Positions 24,722 through 35,446 of a stretch of 64,000 nucleotides of DNA are shown piece by piece. The stretch lies in assembly GCF_019977355.1 (NCBI RefSeq), contig NZ_AP024655.1, positions 2,604,001-2,668,000 of the forward strand, in the 5' to 3' direction. This stretch comes from Arthrobacter sp. NicSoilB8. Lineage in GTDB: Bacteria > Actinomycetota > Actinomycetes > Actinomycetales > Micrococcaceae. Numbering within the stretch: position 1 is the first letter of the stretch; each line of letters opens with the position of its first letter. The notes below the pieces were generated by a model. It did no database searches. It worked only from the letters and a program-made list of their open reading frames with translations, and was not told the origin of the DNA. The position numbers and the translations under genes are program-made.

Positions 24722-26439
24722 TTGGCGGTGTCCTTCTGGTCGGCGTTACCGAGGGCTGCTGCTGCCGGGGCAGGAGAGTCGACGGTGTAGGACTGGGAGA
24801 GCTCCGGGTGGTGCAGGTCCAGCGCGGGACGCTCGGAGCGGATGCGGGGCAGGGATGTGAAGTTGTGGCGCGGCGGCGGGCAGGAAGTGGCCCACTCGAG
24901 CGAGGCACCAAAGCCCCACGGGTCATCAACTTCAACACGCTCGTTGCTGCGCCAGGTGATGTAGACGTTCCAGAAGAACGGGATCAGCGAGGCGCCCAGG
25001 ACGAACGAGGCGATGGTGGAGAACTGGTTCATCCATGTGAACCCGTCCTGCGGCATGTAGTCGGCGTAGCGGCGGGGCATGCCCTCGACGCCCAGCCAGT
25101 GCTGGATCAGGAAGGTGCCGTGGAACCCGAGGAACAGCATCCAGAAGTGGATCTTGCCGAGGCGCTCGTTGAGCATCTTGCCGGTCCATTTGGGCCACCA
25201 GAAGTAGAAACCCGCGAACATGGCGAACACGACCGTGCCGAAGACCACGTAGTGGAAGTGCGCCACGACGAAGTAGGAGTCCGAGACGTGGAAGTCCAGG
25301 GGCGGGGAGGCCAGGATGATGCCGGTCAGGCCGCCGAAGAGGAACGTCGCCAGGAAGCCGATGCTCCAGAGCATGGGGGTTTCGAAGGTGATGGAACCGC
25401 GCCACATGGTGCCGATCCAGTTGAAGAACTTCACACCGGTCGGAACGGCGATCAGCATCGTCATGAAGGAGAAGAAGGGCAGCAGGACCGAGCCGGTGAC
25501 GTACATGTGGTGGGCCCACACGGTCACGGACAGGGCGGCGATGGAGATGGTCGCGTAGACCAGGCCCTTGTAGCCGAAGATCGGCTTGCGGCTGAAGACC
25601 GGGAAGATCTCGGAGACGATGCCGAAGAACGGCAGCGCGATGATGTACACCTCGGGGTGGCCGAAGAACCAGAACAGGTGCTGCCAGAGGACGGCGCCGC
25701 CGTTCTCCGGGTCGAAGATGTGAGCGCCAAAGCGGCGGTCGGCACCGAGAGCGAACAGCGCGGCAGCCAGCGGCGGGAAGGCCATCAGGACGAGGATGGA
25801 CGTCACGAGGGCGTTCCAGGTGAAGATCGGCATCCGCCACATGGTCATGCCCGGGGCGCGCATGCAGATGATCGTGGTGATGAAGTTGACGGCGCCAAGG
25901 ATGGTGCCGAAACCGGAGAGTGCCAGGCCGAAGACCCAGAGGTCACCGCCCACGCCGGGGCTGAACGTCGTGTTGGACAGCGGCGCGTAGGCGAACCAGC
26001 CGAAGGACGCGGCACCCTGCGGGGTGATGAATCCGGAGACGGCAATCGTGGAGCCGAAGAGGAAGAACCAGAAGGCCAGTGCGTTCAGTCGCGGGAACGC
26101 GACGTCGGGGGCACCGATCTGCAGCGGCATGATCACGTTGGTGAAGCCCGCGAACAGCGGCGTCGCGAACATCAGGAGCATCACGGTGCCGTGCATGGTG
26201 AAGAGCTGGTTGTACTGCTCTTTGGTCTGCAGGATCTGCATGCCGGGCTCGAAGAGCTCGGCACGGATCAGCAGCGCCATGATGCCGCCGAAGCAGAAGA
26301 AGACGAACGAGGCGATCAGGTACATGTACCCGATCGTCTTGTGGTCGGTCGAGGTGATCCAGTTGACGACGATGCGCCCCTTGGATTTGGGTACTACGGG
26401 AGCCTCGAGGACCCCGGCGGATTGAGTGTAAGTTGCCAC
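24718..26439 (-). CDS. ctaD: Cytochrome c oxidase subunit I
   Basis: Product of 573 residues with twelve membrane helices. It holds heme a and the heme a3-CuB centre: ligand histidines in [22 protein letters not shown] (with the His-Tyr cross-link pair), [10 protein letters not shown] and [10 protein letters not shown]. It reduces oxygen to water while pumping protons. The GTG at 26439 follows GGGGAG and is used instead of the upstream in-frame start at 26493. It lies 10 bp downstream of ctaC. Confidence 0.97.
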   Translation of the reverse strand: MATYTQSAGVLEAPVVPKSKGRIVVNWITSTDHKTIGYMYLIASFVFFCFGGIMALLIRAELFEPGMQILQTKEQYNQLFTMHGTVMLLMFATPLFAGFTNVIMPLQIGAPDVAFPRLNALAFWFFLFGSTIAVSGFITPQGAASFGWFAYAPLSNTTFSPGVGGDLWVFGLALSGFGTILGAVNFITTIICMRAPGMTMWRMPIFTWNALVTSILVLMAFPPLAAALFALGADRRFGAHIFDPENGGAVLWQHLFWFFGHPEVYIIALPFFGIVSEIFPVFSRKPIFGYKGLVYATISIAALSVTVWAHHMYVTGSVLLPFFSFMTMLIAVPTGVKFFNWIGTMWRGSITFETPMLWSIGFLATFLFGGLTGIILASPPLDFHVSDSYFVVAHFHYVVFGTVVFAMFAGFYFWWPKWTGKMLNERLGKIHFWMLFLGFHGTFLIQHWLGVEGMPRRYADYMPQDGFTWMNQFSTIASFVLGASLIPFFWNVYITWRSNERVEVDDPWGFGASLEWATSCPPPRHNFTSLPRIRSERPALDLHHPELSQSYTVDSPAPAAAALGNADQKDTAK

Positions 26440-26449
26440 GTCGCTCCCC

Positions 26450-27322
26450 TTACTTGGTTTCGGTCGGGGCCGGGTTGCGGTCGTACTCTTCACCGAGCAG
26501 GCCGGTGTTCCCGTCCTGGCGCAGCTGGTTCATGTGCGCCTGGAACTCCGTCTCGGAGACAACCTTCACGCGGAACAGCATTTCGGAGTGGTACTCGCCA
26601 CAAAGTTCGGCGCACTTGCCGTCGTAGGTTCCCTCCCTGGTGGGAGTCAACCGGATGTAGTTGGTCTTGCCGGGGATCATGTCCCGCTTCTGCAGGAACG
26701 CGGGCACCCAGAAGGAGTGGATGACGTCGCGGGCGTTGAGCTCGAGGTCAACCGACTTGTTGACCGGCAGGTACAGGGTGGGCAGCTTTTCCTTGTCCAC
26801 GTTGTTGCCGGTCAGGTGCGCCTGGACGCCCGCTTCGTGGACGTCCTCGGTGACGACGTCGCCCTTCTTGTAGTTGAAGTCCCACGCCCACTGCTTGCCG
26901 CGGACGTCGACGACGACGTCGGCCGGCTTGGAGCGGTCATCGATCTGCTGCTGGTCGCGGTCGGTGAAGTAGAAGAACACCAGGACCATGAACAGCGGGA
27001 TCGTCAGGTAGAAGACTTCCAGGGGAAGGTTGAAGCTGCTCTGGCGGGGGAAGCCCACCGTGCCCTTGCGGCGACGGTAAGCGACGATGCACCAGATCAT
27101 CAGGCCCCAGGTGATGATGCCGACGACCAGCGCGGCAATCCATGAGTTGACCCAGAGGTCCATGATGCGGTCAGTATTACTGGTGGTCCCACGCTCGGTG
27201 GGCAACCAGCCCCTCTCAACCTCTGGTGAACATCCAGTCAAAGCCAACGCGCCGGCTAGTGCCAAGCCAGTGATCGTAGAGATCTGTTTGCGTCGGCTGC
27301 CGGTTCGGTTCTGCGAACTCAC
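26450..27322 (-). CDS. ctaC: Cytochrome c oxidase subunit II
   Basis: Product of 290 residues. It is a lipoprotein (lipobox ALTGC) with two membrane helices and an outer cupredoxin domain whose CuA site is [12 protein letters not shown]. It accepts electrons from QcrC. The GTG at 27322 follows GGAAGGG. It is the first gene of ctaC-ctaD-ctaF. Confidence 0.96.
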   Translation of the reverse strand: MSSQNRTGSRRKQISTITGLALAGALALTGCSPEVERGWLPTERGTTSNTDRIMDLWVNSWIAALVVGIITWGLMIWCIVAYRRRKGTVGFPRQSSFNLPLEVFYLTIPLFMVLVFFYFTDRDQQQIDDRSKPADVVVDVRGKQWAWDFNYKKGDVVTEDVHEAGVQAHLTGNNVDKEKLPTLYLPVNKSVDLELNARDVIHSFWVPAFLQKRDMIPGKTNYIRLTPTREGTYDGKCAELCGEYHSEMLFRVKVVSETEFQAHMNQLRQDGNTGLLGEEYDRNPAPTETK

Positions 27323-27448
27323 AGACGGCCCTTCCTACTTGTTGCTGTTGTCCCGCGAATGACGGGCAGGACAAACGAAAAGTTTTACTACTCGGTGTAG
27401 AGCTTACCGCTCCCCGCGAGTTTTCGCCCACATGTCCGCACCGTGCGT

Positions 27449-27470
27449 CGGGACCTTTTTGAAGGTCCCG
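27449..27470. terminator. Short hairpin upstream of ctaC
   Basis: CGGGACCTT - 4 nt - AAGGTCCCG. It is a second hairpin after erpA on the minus strand, possibly a back-up terminator insulating ctaC from erpA. Confidence 0.5.
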
Positions 27471-27490
27471 CTCGTTGAGGATCCGGCGGC

Positions 27491-27521
27491 ACTAAGGCCG
27501 GGCAATATGCCCGGCCTTAGT
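27491..27521. terminator. Terminator of erpA
   Basis: Perfect 14-bp arms ACTAAGGCCGGGCA / TGCCCGGCCTTAGT with a 3-nt loop, 9 bp past the erpA stop on the minus strand. Confidence 0.8.
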
Positions 27522-27529
27522 GGAAGTAA

Positions 27530-27919
27530 TTAGTGGAATGAATCCCCGCAGGCGCAGGAGCCTCCGGCGTTCGGATTGTCGATCGTGAAGCCCTGCTTCG
27601 AGATGGTGTCCTCGAAGTCGATGCTGGCGCCGCTGAGGTACGGAACGCTCATCTTGTCGACGACCACTTCCACGCCGTCGTAGTCTCGCACGGCGTCTCC
27701 GTCGAGCAGCCGCTCGTCGAAGTAGAGCTGGTAGATCAGGCCGGAGCAACCGCCGGGCTGCACGGCAACGCGCAGGCGCAGATCGGTGCGGCCTTCCTGC
27801 TCGAGGAGGCTGCGGACCTTGCCGGCCGCGACGTCGGTCAGCATGACCTCGTGCGTGGCCAGCTCACCGGCCTCGGGGGCCGTGGCGTCGGCGCTGTTTT
27901 CATTGGTTGTAGTGCTCAT
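27530..27919 (-). CDS. erpA: Iron-sulfur cluster insertion protein, A-type carrier
   Basis: Product of 129 residues. The HesB/IscA-type fold is shown by LRLRVAVQPGGCSGLIYQL and the C-terminal CACG motif; the three cysteines hold the cluster. It delivers Fe-S clusters to apo-proteins. It stands alone upstream of the oxidase operon, where it could serve Rieske and other respiratory proteins. The ATG at 27919 is the only good start. Confidence 0.92.
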   Translation of the reverse strand: MSTTTNENSADATAPEAGELATHEVMLTDVAAGKVRSLLEQEGRTDLRLRVAVQPGGCSGLIYQLYFDERLLDGDAVRDYDGVEVVVDKMSVPYLSGASIDFEDTISKQGFTIDNPNAGGSCACGDSFH

Positions 27920-28092
27920 GGCCTACCTTCTTGCAACGGTGGTGGCGGCTCCGCTCGCACGGTGCCCGCCCCTACTTAAACGGTATGGGCTATAGCTACA
28001 TGCTACGACGCGCAGCCTTGTAGCTCTAACTTCTGACGTAACCGTCGGAAGCGGCTGGATGTTCCCCGGGAACGGAGGGGCGGCGCGGCGGC

Positions 28093-29523
28093 TTAGACGG
28101 CACCGTCCTCGTTCAGGCGTGCCAGCAGCAGGGCTTCGGCGATGATCGCATTCCGGAAGTCGTCGAGGTGCAGGGATTCATTGGCGCTGTGGGCGCGGGA
28201 GTCGGGATCCTCGACCCCCGTCACCAGGATCTGCACGTCCGGATAGATCTCCGTCAGGTCCGCGATGAACGGAATGGACCCGCCGATCCCCATTTCAACG
28301 GCGGGTACGCCCCAGGCCTCCCCGAGGGCCCACATGGCGGCCGTTGCGGCCTTGGAGGTGGTGTCGGTCAGGAAGGAGCTGCCGCTCTCCCCCGGCGTGA
28401 ACACCACGTGGGCCCCGAACGGGGCGTTGGCCTCGACGTGCTTGCGGACGGCCGCCATGGCCGCCGCCGGATCCTGCCCGGGAGCCAGGCGCAGGCTGAA
28501 CTTGGCCCGCGCCCGCGGCAGCAGCGTATTTGAGGCGACGTCCACGGCCGGGGCGTCGAAGCCGATGATGGACAGCGCGGGCTTGGTCCACATGCGTGAG
28601 GCAATGCTTCCCGTTCCGGCGAGTTTCACGCCGTCGAGCACCGAGGCGTCGGCGCGGTATTCCGCTTCGGTGAGGTCCACGGTGACGTCGTCGCGGCTCA
28701 CCAGCCCCTCGATGGCGACACTGCCGTCGTCGTCGTGGAGGGTCGCGATCAGGCGGGCCAGCAGTGTCGGTGCGTCGAGCACCGGGCCGCCGAACATGCC
28801 CGAATGCACGGCGTGGTCCAGGACCTTGACCTCGATGGTGCCGTCCACGAGGCCGCGCAGGCTCGTGGTGAGGGCGGGAATGCCGACCTTCCAGTTGCTG
28901 GAGTCGGCCACGACGATCACGTCCGCGCGGAGCAGTTCGCGGTGGGTCTCGAGGAAGGACCGGAACGTCGGCGACCCGGCCTCTTCCTCACCTTCGAAGA
29001 AGAACGTCACGCCCAGGCCCAGTTCGTCCCCGAGCACGCGCGTCACCGCGGCGTACGCCGCGATGTGGGCGAGGATGCCGGCTTTGTCATCCGCGGCGCC
29101 GCGGCCGAAGAGCCGCCCGTCGCGTTCGACGGCGGTAAAGGGGTCGGTTTCCCACAGCGCGAGGTCGCCGGTGGGCTGGACGTCGTGGTGGGCGTACAGC
29201 AGCACCGTAGGTTTGCCCGCGGCGGCGGGGCGGCGGGCGACTACCGCGGGGCCGCCGGGTGTCCCATCCTCCTTGTCGCAGCGCAAGATCCGGACGTCGT
29301 CGAAGCCGCTGTTCCGCACGAGGCCGGCGACGGCGTCGGCGCTGCGGTTCAGCGGAGCCGGGTCAAAGCTCGGCCAGGCGATGCCCGGGATGGCTACAAG
29401 GTCCGTCAGCTGGCTGATCGTCTGTTCGAACGATTCGGTAACGGCCTGGCGGAGGGCATCGGCATCGATGGTGCCGGCGTGGTTCATGGCGGTCTGCGGG
29501 TTCCCCGCGGTTGATGAAGTCAT
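28093..29523 (-). CDS. M20-family dipeptidase / peptidase
   Basis: Product of 476 residues. Metal-binding motifs of M20 enzymes are present: LLYAHHDVQP, GRGAADDKAGIL and FFEGEEEAGS (catalytic Glu pair), plus a dimerisation domain after DHAVHSG. It probably hydrolyses dipeptides in the cytosol with two zinc ions. The ATG at 29523 is chosen because the frame upstream encodes low-complexity sequence. It is divergent from the DUF3043 gene. Confidence 0.92.
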   Translation of the reverse strand: MTSSTAGNPQTAMNHAGTIDADALRQAVTESFEQTISQLTDLVAIPGIAWPSFDPAPLNRSADAVAGLVRNSGFDDVRILRCDKEDGTPGGPAVVARRPAAAGKPTVLLYAHHDVQPTGDLALWETDPFTAVERDGRLFGRGAADDKAGILAHIAAYAAVTRVLGDELGLGVTFFFEGEEEAGSPTFRSFLETHRELLRADVIVVADSSNWKVGIPALTTSLRGLVDGTIEVKVLDHAVHSGMFGGPVLDAPTLLARLIATLHDDDGSVAIEGLVSRDDVTVDLTEAEYRADASVLDGVKLAGTGSIASRMWTKPALSIIGFDAPAVDVASNTLLPRARAKFSLRLAPGQDPAAAMAAVRKHVEANAPFGAHVVFTPGESGSSFLTDTTSKAATAAMWALGEAWGVPAVEMGIGGSIPFIADLTEIYPDVQILVTGVEDPDSRAHSANESLHLDDFRNAIIAEALLLARLNEDGAV

Positions 29524-29629
29524 GGCCAAAACACTACCCGTGTGCTGAATCACGACAAACAGCGTCATCGCCGGGCCGAGGCCGTGTGGGCTGGGTCTCG
29601 GGGCTGTGTCTGCGGGGTATTCTTTAGGG

Positions 29630-30229
29630 GTGTTTGGACGTAAAAAAGAAGCGCCATCGGCGCAGGACGTAGTTGACCAGCAGGCGGCCGAGGCAGCAGC
29701 CCGGGGCACCGTGACCGGCAAGGGCGCGCCCACGCCCAAGCGCAGCGCCCAGGAGGCGGCCCGCAAGCGGCCGCTCGTGCCGGAGGACCGCAAGGCTTCC
29801 AAGGCTGCCGAGCGCGCGGCTGTCACGGAGCAGCGGCTTAAGATGCGGCAGGCCATGGACAGCGGTGACGAGAAGTTCCTGCCGGTCCGGGACAAGGGTC
29901 CGCAGAAGCGTTTCGCCCGTGACTACGTCGACGCCCGCTTCAGCCTGGGCGAGTACCTCATGTTCGGCGCGCTCTTGTTCGTAGTCATCTCGCTGCTCGT
30001 GCCGGCGTCCAGCCAGCAGATGATCTACGTCCTGGGCGGCTTCTGGGTCATGTTCCTCGCCGTGTTCGTGGACGTCTTCATCCTCTCCCGCAAGCTCAGG
30101 AAGCGGCTCGGCGAAAAATTCGGCGAGGTGGAGCGCGGCACCGTCTGGTACGGCTCCATGCGCTCCCTGCAGTTCCGCCGCCTGCGCCTGCCCAAGCCGC
30201 AGGTCAGCCGCGGCCAGTTCCCCTCCTGA
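29630..30229 (+). CDS. DUF3043 membrane protein
   Basis: Product of 199 residues. The N-terminus is a long charged region (FGRKKEAPSAQ, KRSAQEAARKRPLVPEDRKA), then RFARDYVDARFSLGEY and two membrane helices, then a basic tail. It matches actinobacterial DUF3043. Function is unknown. The GTG at 29630 is 6 nt after TATTCT, with no ribosome site, so it is probably leaderless. Confidence 0.88.
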   Translation: MFGRKKEAPSAQDVVDQQAAEAAARGTVTGKGAPTPKRSAQEAARKRPLVPEDRKASKAAERAAVTEQRLKMRQAMDSGDEKFLPVRDKGPQKRFARDYVDARFSLGEYLMFGALLFVVISLLVPASSQQMIYVLGGFWVMFLAVFVDVFILSRKLRKRLGEKFGEVERGTVWYGSMRSLQFRRLRLPKPQVSRGQFPS

Positions 30230-30251
30230 TCGTCCACCCCTAGATTCTTCT

Positions 30252-30294
30252 ACCGCGAAGCCCCCGGCAGTTCATCTGCCGGGGGCTTCGCGGT
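30252..30294 (+). terminator. Terminator between DUF3043 and pyrD
   Basis: Perfect 19-bp arms ACCGCGAAGCCCCCGGCAG with a 5-nt loop, 22 bp after the DUF3043 stop. Confidence 0.85.
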
Positions 30295-30407
30295 TGTACA
30301 TTCGGGTCTGGCGTCCTCGCGGGGCTACGTCCTCGCGGCCTTGCGGGGCTGCGGTGACTTGCAGGCTGGGGGGACTTGCGCGGCTGCGGTGTACCGGCGC
30401 CTACATA

Positions 30408-31481
30408 TCAGCGCCGGCTCGGGTGCTTTGCCAGCAGCCGGTTGATGCGGGCGGCCCAGAAGGGTCCTTCGTATAGGAAGGCTGTGTACCCCTGGACGAG
30501 CGTGGCGCCCGCGTCGAGGCGTTCCTGGACATCCTGCGCCGTTTCGACGCCGCCCACCGAGACGAGCGTCAGCGCACCGCCCGTGACGGACTTGAGCCGG
30601 GCCAAGACCTCCAGGGACCGATGCTTCAGCGGCGCACCGGAGAGACCGCCGGCGCCGCACGCTTCGACCTTGTCCGGGCTGGAGGCGAGTCCCGTGCGGG
30701 CGATCGTGGTGTTGGTGGCGATGATGCCGTCCAGTTTCAGGTCCAGCGCCAGCCGTGCGACGTCGTCGATGTCCTCATCGCTGAGGTCGGGCGCGATCTT
30801 GACCAGGAGGGGAACATGGCGGCCCGCAGCCTTGTCCGCCTCCTCGCCCACGGCGGCCAGCAGCGGGCGCAGGGTCTCAACGTCCTGCAGCAGCCGGAGG
30901 CCCGGCGTGTTGGGCGAACTGACGTTGACCACAAGATAGTCGGCCGCCGGGGCGAGGCTGCGCGCGCTGATGAGGTAGTCCGAGACCGCGTCCTCGAGTC
31001 CAACCACCTTGCTCTTGCCGATGTTCACGCCGATCACGGGCCGCACGCCGGGATGCCGGCGCTGCAGGGCGGCCCGGGCGGACTTCAAGCGCGGGGCCAC
31101 CGCCGCGGCGCCGTCGTTGTTGAAGCCCATCCGGTTGATCACGGCCCGGTCTTCCACAAGGCGGAACAGCCGGGGAGCCGGGTTGCCGGGCTGGGCCTGG
31201 CCGGTGATGGTGCCGACTTCCACGTGGCCGAAGCCGAGCTCCGTGAGCGCCTCGATGCCGTGGCCTTCCTTGTCGAAGCCCGCCGCCAGCCCGAACGGCG
31301 AGGGAAAGGTCAGGCCGAACGCCTGGGTCTGCAGGGAAGCGGCCGGGGCGGTGAACTTCTGCAGCACCCGCCCGGCGCCGCAACTGTGGGCCAGCCGGAT
31401 GGCCTTGAACCCGATCTTATGGGCGCGTTCGGCGTCCATCCACGAAAAGGCCAGCCGGAAGAATGTGGGATATACGCGCAT
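30408..31481 (-). CDS. pyrD: Dihydroorotate dehydrogenase (quinone), class 2
   Basis: Product of 357 residues. It oxidises dihydroorotate to orotate with FMN and passes electrons to the membrane quinone. Marks of class 2: the N-terminal amphipathic helices ([20 protein letters not shown]), [31 protein letters not shown] with the catalytic serine, [11 protein letters not shown] and [12 protein letters not shown]. The ATG at 31481 follows AGAGG at very short spacing. It is convergent with DUF3043. Confidence 0.95.
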   Translation of the reverse strand: MRVYPTFFRLAFSWMDAERAHKIGFKAIRLAHSCGAGRVLQKFTAPAASLQTQAFGLTFPSPFGLAAGFDKEGHGIEALTELGFGHVEVGTITGQAQPGNPAPRLFRLVEDRAVINRMGFNNDGAAAVAPRLKSARAALQRRHPGVRPVIGVNIGKSKVVGLEDAVSDYLISARSLAPAADYLVVNVSSPNTPGLRLLQDVETLRPLLAAVGEEADKAAGRHVPLLVKIAPDLSDEDIDDVARLALDLKLDGIIATNTTIARTGLASSPDKVEACGAGGLSGAPLKHRSLEVLARLKSVTGGALTLVSVGGVETAQDVQERLDAGATLVQGYTAFLYEGPFWAARINRLLAKHPSRR

Positions 31482-31631
31482 GCCTCTAGTTTTCCGGTTC
31501 GGGCCGCGCAGACCAAACCAGCGCGCCCGCGGACTGCGGTTGTGACTGGGGCAGTGACTGCGGTTATGACTGCGGCGCCTCGCGCCCTGGATGCGGCGGC
31601 GGAAGAGGGCGGTGCGAGTTAGCATGAAGCC

Positions 31632-33326
31632 ATGACCAGCAATGATGGTGTCGGAACGGCCGGGCGCGGGGCGCCGGACGGGCGGATCGAGGCCGACGTC
31701 GTGGTGGTCGGCGCCGGACTGGCCGGGCTCGTGGCGGCGGCCCAGGCCTACGCCGCCGGCCGGCGGGTGGCCGTCCTGGACCAGGAACCCGAGGCGTCCG
31801 TCGGCGGCCAGGCACACTGGTCCTTTGGCGGCCTGTTTCTGGTCAACTCCCCCGAACAGCGTCGGCTCGGCGTGCGTGACAGTGAGGAGCTGGCCCTCGC
31901 CGACTGGCACGCCTCCGCCGGATTTGACCGTGCGGACGACGCGCTGGCCAAAGAATGGGCGGCCGCGTACGTGAACTTCGCCTCCGGGGAGAAGCGGGCC
32001 TGGCTCGCCGCCCTGGGCGTGAGGCTGTTCCCGCTGGTGCAGTGGGCGGAGCGCGGCGGCTACGGCCCTGCCGGCCACGGCAACACGGTCCCGCGCTTCC
32101 ACGTCGCGTGGGGCACCGGACCGGCCCTGGTGGCGCCCTTCCTGGCCAAACTCCGCGATGGCGTTGCCGCCGGGCGCGTATCCTTCCATTTCCGGCACCG
32201 GGCCACCGGGCTCATCAAAACTGCGGGCCGGGTAAGCGGCGTCCGCGGCGAACAACTCGAGGCCAGCAGCGCGGGGCGGGGTGAACAGTCTTCCCGGCGC
32301 ACGGCGGGCACTTTCGAGGTTGCGGCCGCCGCCGTCGTGGTGACGAGCGGCGGGATCGGCGGCAACCACGATGCGGTCCGCGAACAGTGGCCCGGTGGCG
32401 GGGCGCCGGCAACGATGTTGAGCGGCGTGCCCGCTTCCGTCGACGGCGACTTCCTGCCGGCTGTGAGCCGCGCCGGCGGCAGGCTCATCAATGGTGACCG
32501 GATGTGGCATTACCCGGAGGGCATCCACAACCATGCCCCGGTCTGGCCGCGGCACGGCATCCGGATCCTGCCCGGACCGTCGGCCCTGTGGCTGGATGCG
32601 ACGGGGCAGATGCTTCCCCCTCCCCTGTTTCCCGGCTTCGACTCGCTCGGCGCTTTGCGCCACATCCTGGCCACGGGACATTCCCATTCATGGTTTGTCC
32701 TCAACCGGACGATCGCCCTGAAGGAGTTCGCGCTGTCCGGATCAGAGCAGAACCCGGACCTCACCGGCAAGGATGTCCGCCTGCTCGCCTCGAGGCTCAA
32801 GCCGGGCAGCGATACGCCCTTGCAGCGGTTCCTGGACCACGGCACCGACTTCCTGCAGGCCGGGTCCCCCGCCGGGCTGGCCGGGCAGATGAACCATCTG
32901 GCGGGCCGGCAGCTCATTGACCCCGGGGCCCTGGACGCCCTGATCCGTGCCCGGGACCGGCAGTTTTCCAGCGGGCTGGGCAAGGATCCGCAACTGGCCG
33001 CCATCCGGGCTGCCCGCCGATTCGCCACCGACAAGATCATGCGGGTGGCGCCGCCGCACCGGCTGCTAGATCCGCGCCACGGCCCCCTGCTCGCCGTCAG
33101 GCTCTCGGTCCTGACGCGTAAGAGCCTCGGCGGGCTCCATACGGATTTGCAGTCGCGGGTGCTGGATGCCGCCGGTCGGCCCGTGCCAGGCTTGTTCGCC
33201 GCCGGTGAGGCTGCGGGGTTCGGCGGCGGCGGCATCCACGGCTACCGGGCGCTTGAGGGGACGTTCCTGGGCGGGTGCCTCTTCTCAGGACGTTCGGCGG
33301 GGCGCGCCGCGGCGCTGGCGGCGTAG
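31632..33326 (+). CDS. FAD-binding dehydrogenase (flavocytochrome/KsdD-like)
   Basis: Product of 564 residues of the FAD_binding_2 family: [20 protein letters not shown] and the adenine-binding [19 protein letters not shown] at the N-terminus, and [20 protein letters not shown] at the C-terminus. It resembles actinobacterial proteins annotated only as FAD-binding dehydrogenase; the substrate is unknown. TAGCAT lies exactly 6 nt before the ATG (31620-31625), so the mRNA is probably leaderless. The alpha/beta hydrolase follows after 58 bp. Confidence 0.9.
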   Translation: MTSNDGVGTAGRGAPDGRIEADVVVVGAGLAGLVAAAQAYAAGRRVAVLDQEPEASVGGQAHWSFGGLFLVNSPEQRRLGVRDSEELALADWHASAGFDRADDALAKEWAAAYVNFASGEKRAWLAALGVRLFPLVQWAERGGYGPAGHGNTVPRFHVAWGTGPALVAPFLAKLRDGVAAGRVSFHFRHRATGLIKTAGRVSGVRGEQLEASSAGRGEQSSRRTAGTFEVAAAAVVVTSGGIGGNHDAVREQWPGGGAPATMLSGVPASVDGDFLPAVSRAGGRLINGDRMWHYPEGIHNHAPVWPRHGIRILPGPSALWLDATGQMLPPPLFPGFDSLGALRHILATGHSHSWFVLNRTIALKEFALSGSEQNPDLTGKDVRLLASRLKPGSDTPLQRFLDHGTDFLQAGSPAGLAGQMNHLAGRQLIDPGALDALIRARDRQFSSGLGKDPQLAAIRAARRFATDKIMRVAPPHRLLDPRHGPLLAVRLSVLTRKSLGGLHTDLQSRVLDAAGRPVPGLFAAGEAAGFGGGGIHGYRALEGTFLGGCLFSGRSAGRAAALAA

Positions 33327-33384
33327 CCAACCCATAGCAAGCGACGCAATATGCCGCATAGTTAGCAGGGCAGGAGGAAAGCCG

Positions 33385-34500
33385 ATGCAGTGGCAGACCG
33401 ACATACTGGGCGACGACTTCCAGTCGTGCGCCTTCGAGGCCGCCGGCCCTGACGGTGTGCTGCGCACTGCCACCCTAGTCCGTCATACGCCCTTGAACCC
33501 CGCGGAACGTCCGGCAGAACCCGCAGCACGCGCCGAGCGGGCGGTCGAACCCGCCGCCGAACCCGTCGCCGGGGCGGCAATGGCGGCCGAAACCGCGGCT
33601 GAAACCGGCGTAGAAGCCGGGACGGAAGATCAGGCAGGAACCCCGGCGTCAACCGCGCCGCCGGGCCGGGCCGTGCTCTTCCTGCACGGTTGGAGCGACT
33701 ACTTCTTCAATGAGGAACTCGCGGAGTTCTGGACCGGCAAGGGATTCGATTTTTTCGCCCTGGACATGCACAACCACGGCCGCAGCCTCCGGCCGGGAAC
33801 CCACGGCGGTTACGTCGCGGACCTGGATGACTACGACGCCGAGATTACGGCCGCGATCGGCATCATCGGCTCGCTCCGGCCGGAGGGCGAGGCACCCCAG
33901 CTGACGCTCATGGGCCACTCCACCGGCGGCCTGATCGCGGCGCTGTGGGCCGACCGGCACCCGGGGGTGGCCTCCCAGCTGGTCCTCGACAGCCCGTGGC
34001 TGGAAGTTCATGGGAGCCCGGCCCTGCGCCGCGCGGCCCGGACGATGGTGGAGCCGTTCGCGCGGTTCTGGCCAGAGTCGGTCATCCGCCTGCCGGAACG
34101 GGCCTTCTACTGGCGCAGCATCAGCAGCGCCGCGGAAGGCGAATGGGCCCTGGACGACGCCTACCGTCCGCCGCATGCCTTTCCGGTCCGCGCCGGCTGG
34201 CTCAGCGCCGTCCTCTCCGGACAGGCCAGGGTGGCCCGTGGCCTGAACATCGAGGTACCCATTCTCGTGCTGATTTCGGGGGCCAGCGCCAACGGAATGT
34301 TCTGGAAGGAGTCGATGCGCCGCACGGACGCGGTCCTTGACGTGAACACGATCGCGCTGCGGGCCCTCAGCCTGGGCCGCACGGTCACGCTGGAGCGGAT
34401 TGACGGCGCCCTGCATGACGTCTTCCTCTCCGCACCCCGCGTCCGCGCCGACGCCTACGCCCGGCTGTCCCGGTGGATCAGGGCGTACGTGTTCGACTGA
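33385..34500 (+). CDS. Alpha/beta hydrolase (serine aminopeptidase S33 / lysophospholipase-like)
   Basis: Product of 371 residues. Catalytic elements: oxyanion region LFLHGWSDYFF, nucleophile elbow GHSTGG, and a C-terminal histidine in GALHDVFLSA. Between residues about 40 and 95 an Ala/Glu-rich low-complexity stretch (ERPAEPAARAERAVEPAAEP and on) is inserted between the first strands. AGGAGG is 7 nt before the ATG. The substrate is unknown. It may be cotranscribed with the flavoprotein upstream. Confidence 0.88.
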   Translation: MQWQTDILGDDFQSCAFEAAGPDGVLRTATLVRHTPLNPAERPAEPAARAERAVEPAAEPVAGAAMAAETAAETGVEAGTEDQAGTPASTAPPGRAVLFLHGWSDYFFNEELAEFWTGKGFDFFALDMHNHGRSLRPGTHGGYVADLDDYDAEITAAIGIIGSLRPEGEAPQLTLMGHSTGGLIAALWADRHPGVASQLVLDSPWLEVHGSPALRRAARTMVEPFARFWPESVIRLPERAFYWRSISSAAEGEWALDDAYRPPHAFPVRAGWLSAVLSGQARVARGLNIEVPILVLISGASANGMFWKESMRRTDAVLDVNTIALRALSLGRTVTLERIDGALHDVFLSAPRVRADAYARLSRWIRAYVFD

Positions 34501-34574
34501 CGTGGAACACGACGACGGCACCCACGACCGCCGGCTTCCGGGCACCAGCGACACAGTCCCCCGCCGCAGGCCGC

Positions 34575-35444
34575 CTAGGTGCCCTGGCGCCCGACGGCCG
34601 GAGCGGCATCAACCGCTCCTCCATACCGCCGGTCCCGCTGCGCATAGATCTCCACCGCGTCCCACAGCGTGCGCCGGTCCACGTCCGGCCACAGGGTGTC
34701 CATGAAAACGAACTCTGCGTAGGCCGACTGCCACAGCATGAAGTTGGACAGCCGCTGTTCGCCGGAACTGCGCAGGAACAGGTCAACGTCCGGCAGGTCG
34801 GGCTCGTCCAGGAACTTCTGGATGGTCCGCTCGGTGATGGCGCCGGGCTTGAGCCGGCCCTGGGCCACTTCCTCGGCGATCGCGGAGACGGCGTCGGCGA
34901 TCTCGGCGCGTCCGCCGTAGTTCACACACATGTTCAGGGTGCAGGTGCTGTTGCCCCGGGTGTAGTCCTCGGCCTCTTCGAGTTCGCGGATCACCGAGCC
35001 CCACAGTTTCGGGCGCCGCCCGGACCAGCGGATGCGGACGCCCCAGTCATCGAGCTGGTTCCGCTGCCGGCGCAGCACGTCCTTGTTGAACCCCATAAGG
35101 AAGCGCACTTCTTCCGGGGACCGCCGCCAGTTCTCGGTGGAGAAAGCGTACACGCTGACGTGCTCGATCCCGAGCTCGATAGCCCCGGCCATGACGTCCA
35201 GCAGGGCCGGCTCCCCCGCCTTGTGCCCCTCGATCCTGGGCAGGCCGCGCTGGTTGGCCCAGCGTCCGTTGCCGTCCATGACGATTGCCACGTGCCGCGG
35301 AATGAATTCAGCGGGGATGGCGGGCGGAACAGCGCCGGACGGGTGCGGATAGGGGGCCACCACCGGGGCGGTCCGCCGCCGGCCGTTGCCCTGCTTTGCC
35401 TGGCTTTTCTCCAGGTTCCTTCCCAAGCTTCTTCCCAGTGCCAC
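34575..35444 (-). CDS. uppS: Isoprenyl transferase (undecaprenyl diphosphate synthase)
   Basis: Product of 289 residues. It makes the long cis-prenyl carrier for cell-wall synthesis. Motifs: [20 protein letters not shown] (catalytic Asp), [26 protein letters not shown] and [18 protein letters not shown]. The GTG at 35444 starts 2 nt after the recO stop (TAG-aa-GTG), so translation is coupled. Confidence 0.95.
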   Translation of the reverse strand: MALGRSLGRNLEKSQAKQGNGRRRTAPVVAPYPHPSGAVPPAIPAEFIPRHVAIVMDGNGRWANQRGLPRIEGHKAGEPALLDVMAGAIELGIEHVSVYAFSTENWRRSPEEVRFLMGFNKDVLRRQRNQLDDWGVRIRWSGRRPKLWGSVIRELEEAEDYTRGNSTCTLNMCVNYGGRAEIADAVSAIAEEVAQGRLKPGAITERTIQKFLDEPDLPDVDLFLRSSGEQRLSNFMLWQSAYAEFVFMDTLWPDVDRRTLWDAVEIYAQRDRRYGGAVDAAPAVGRQGT

Positions 35445-35446
35445 TT

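Noticed and set aside
24706..26724. Open frame of 672 codons on the plus strand over ctaD
   Set aside because: Antisense shadow of ctaD/ctaC in high-GC sequence; composition is E/G/R/D/H repeats with no family resemblance.
30300..30400. Coding repeat in a GC-rich stretch after the DUF3043 terminator
   Set aside because: Low-complexity GCGGGGCT-like sequence with no start, ribosome site or family; probably simple degeneracy.
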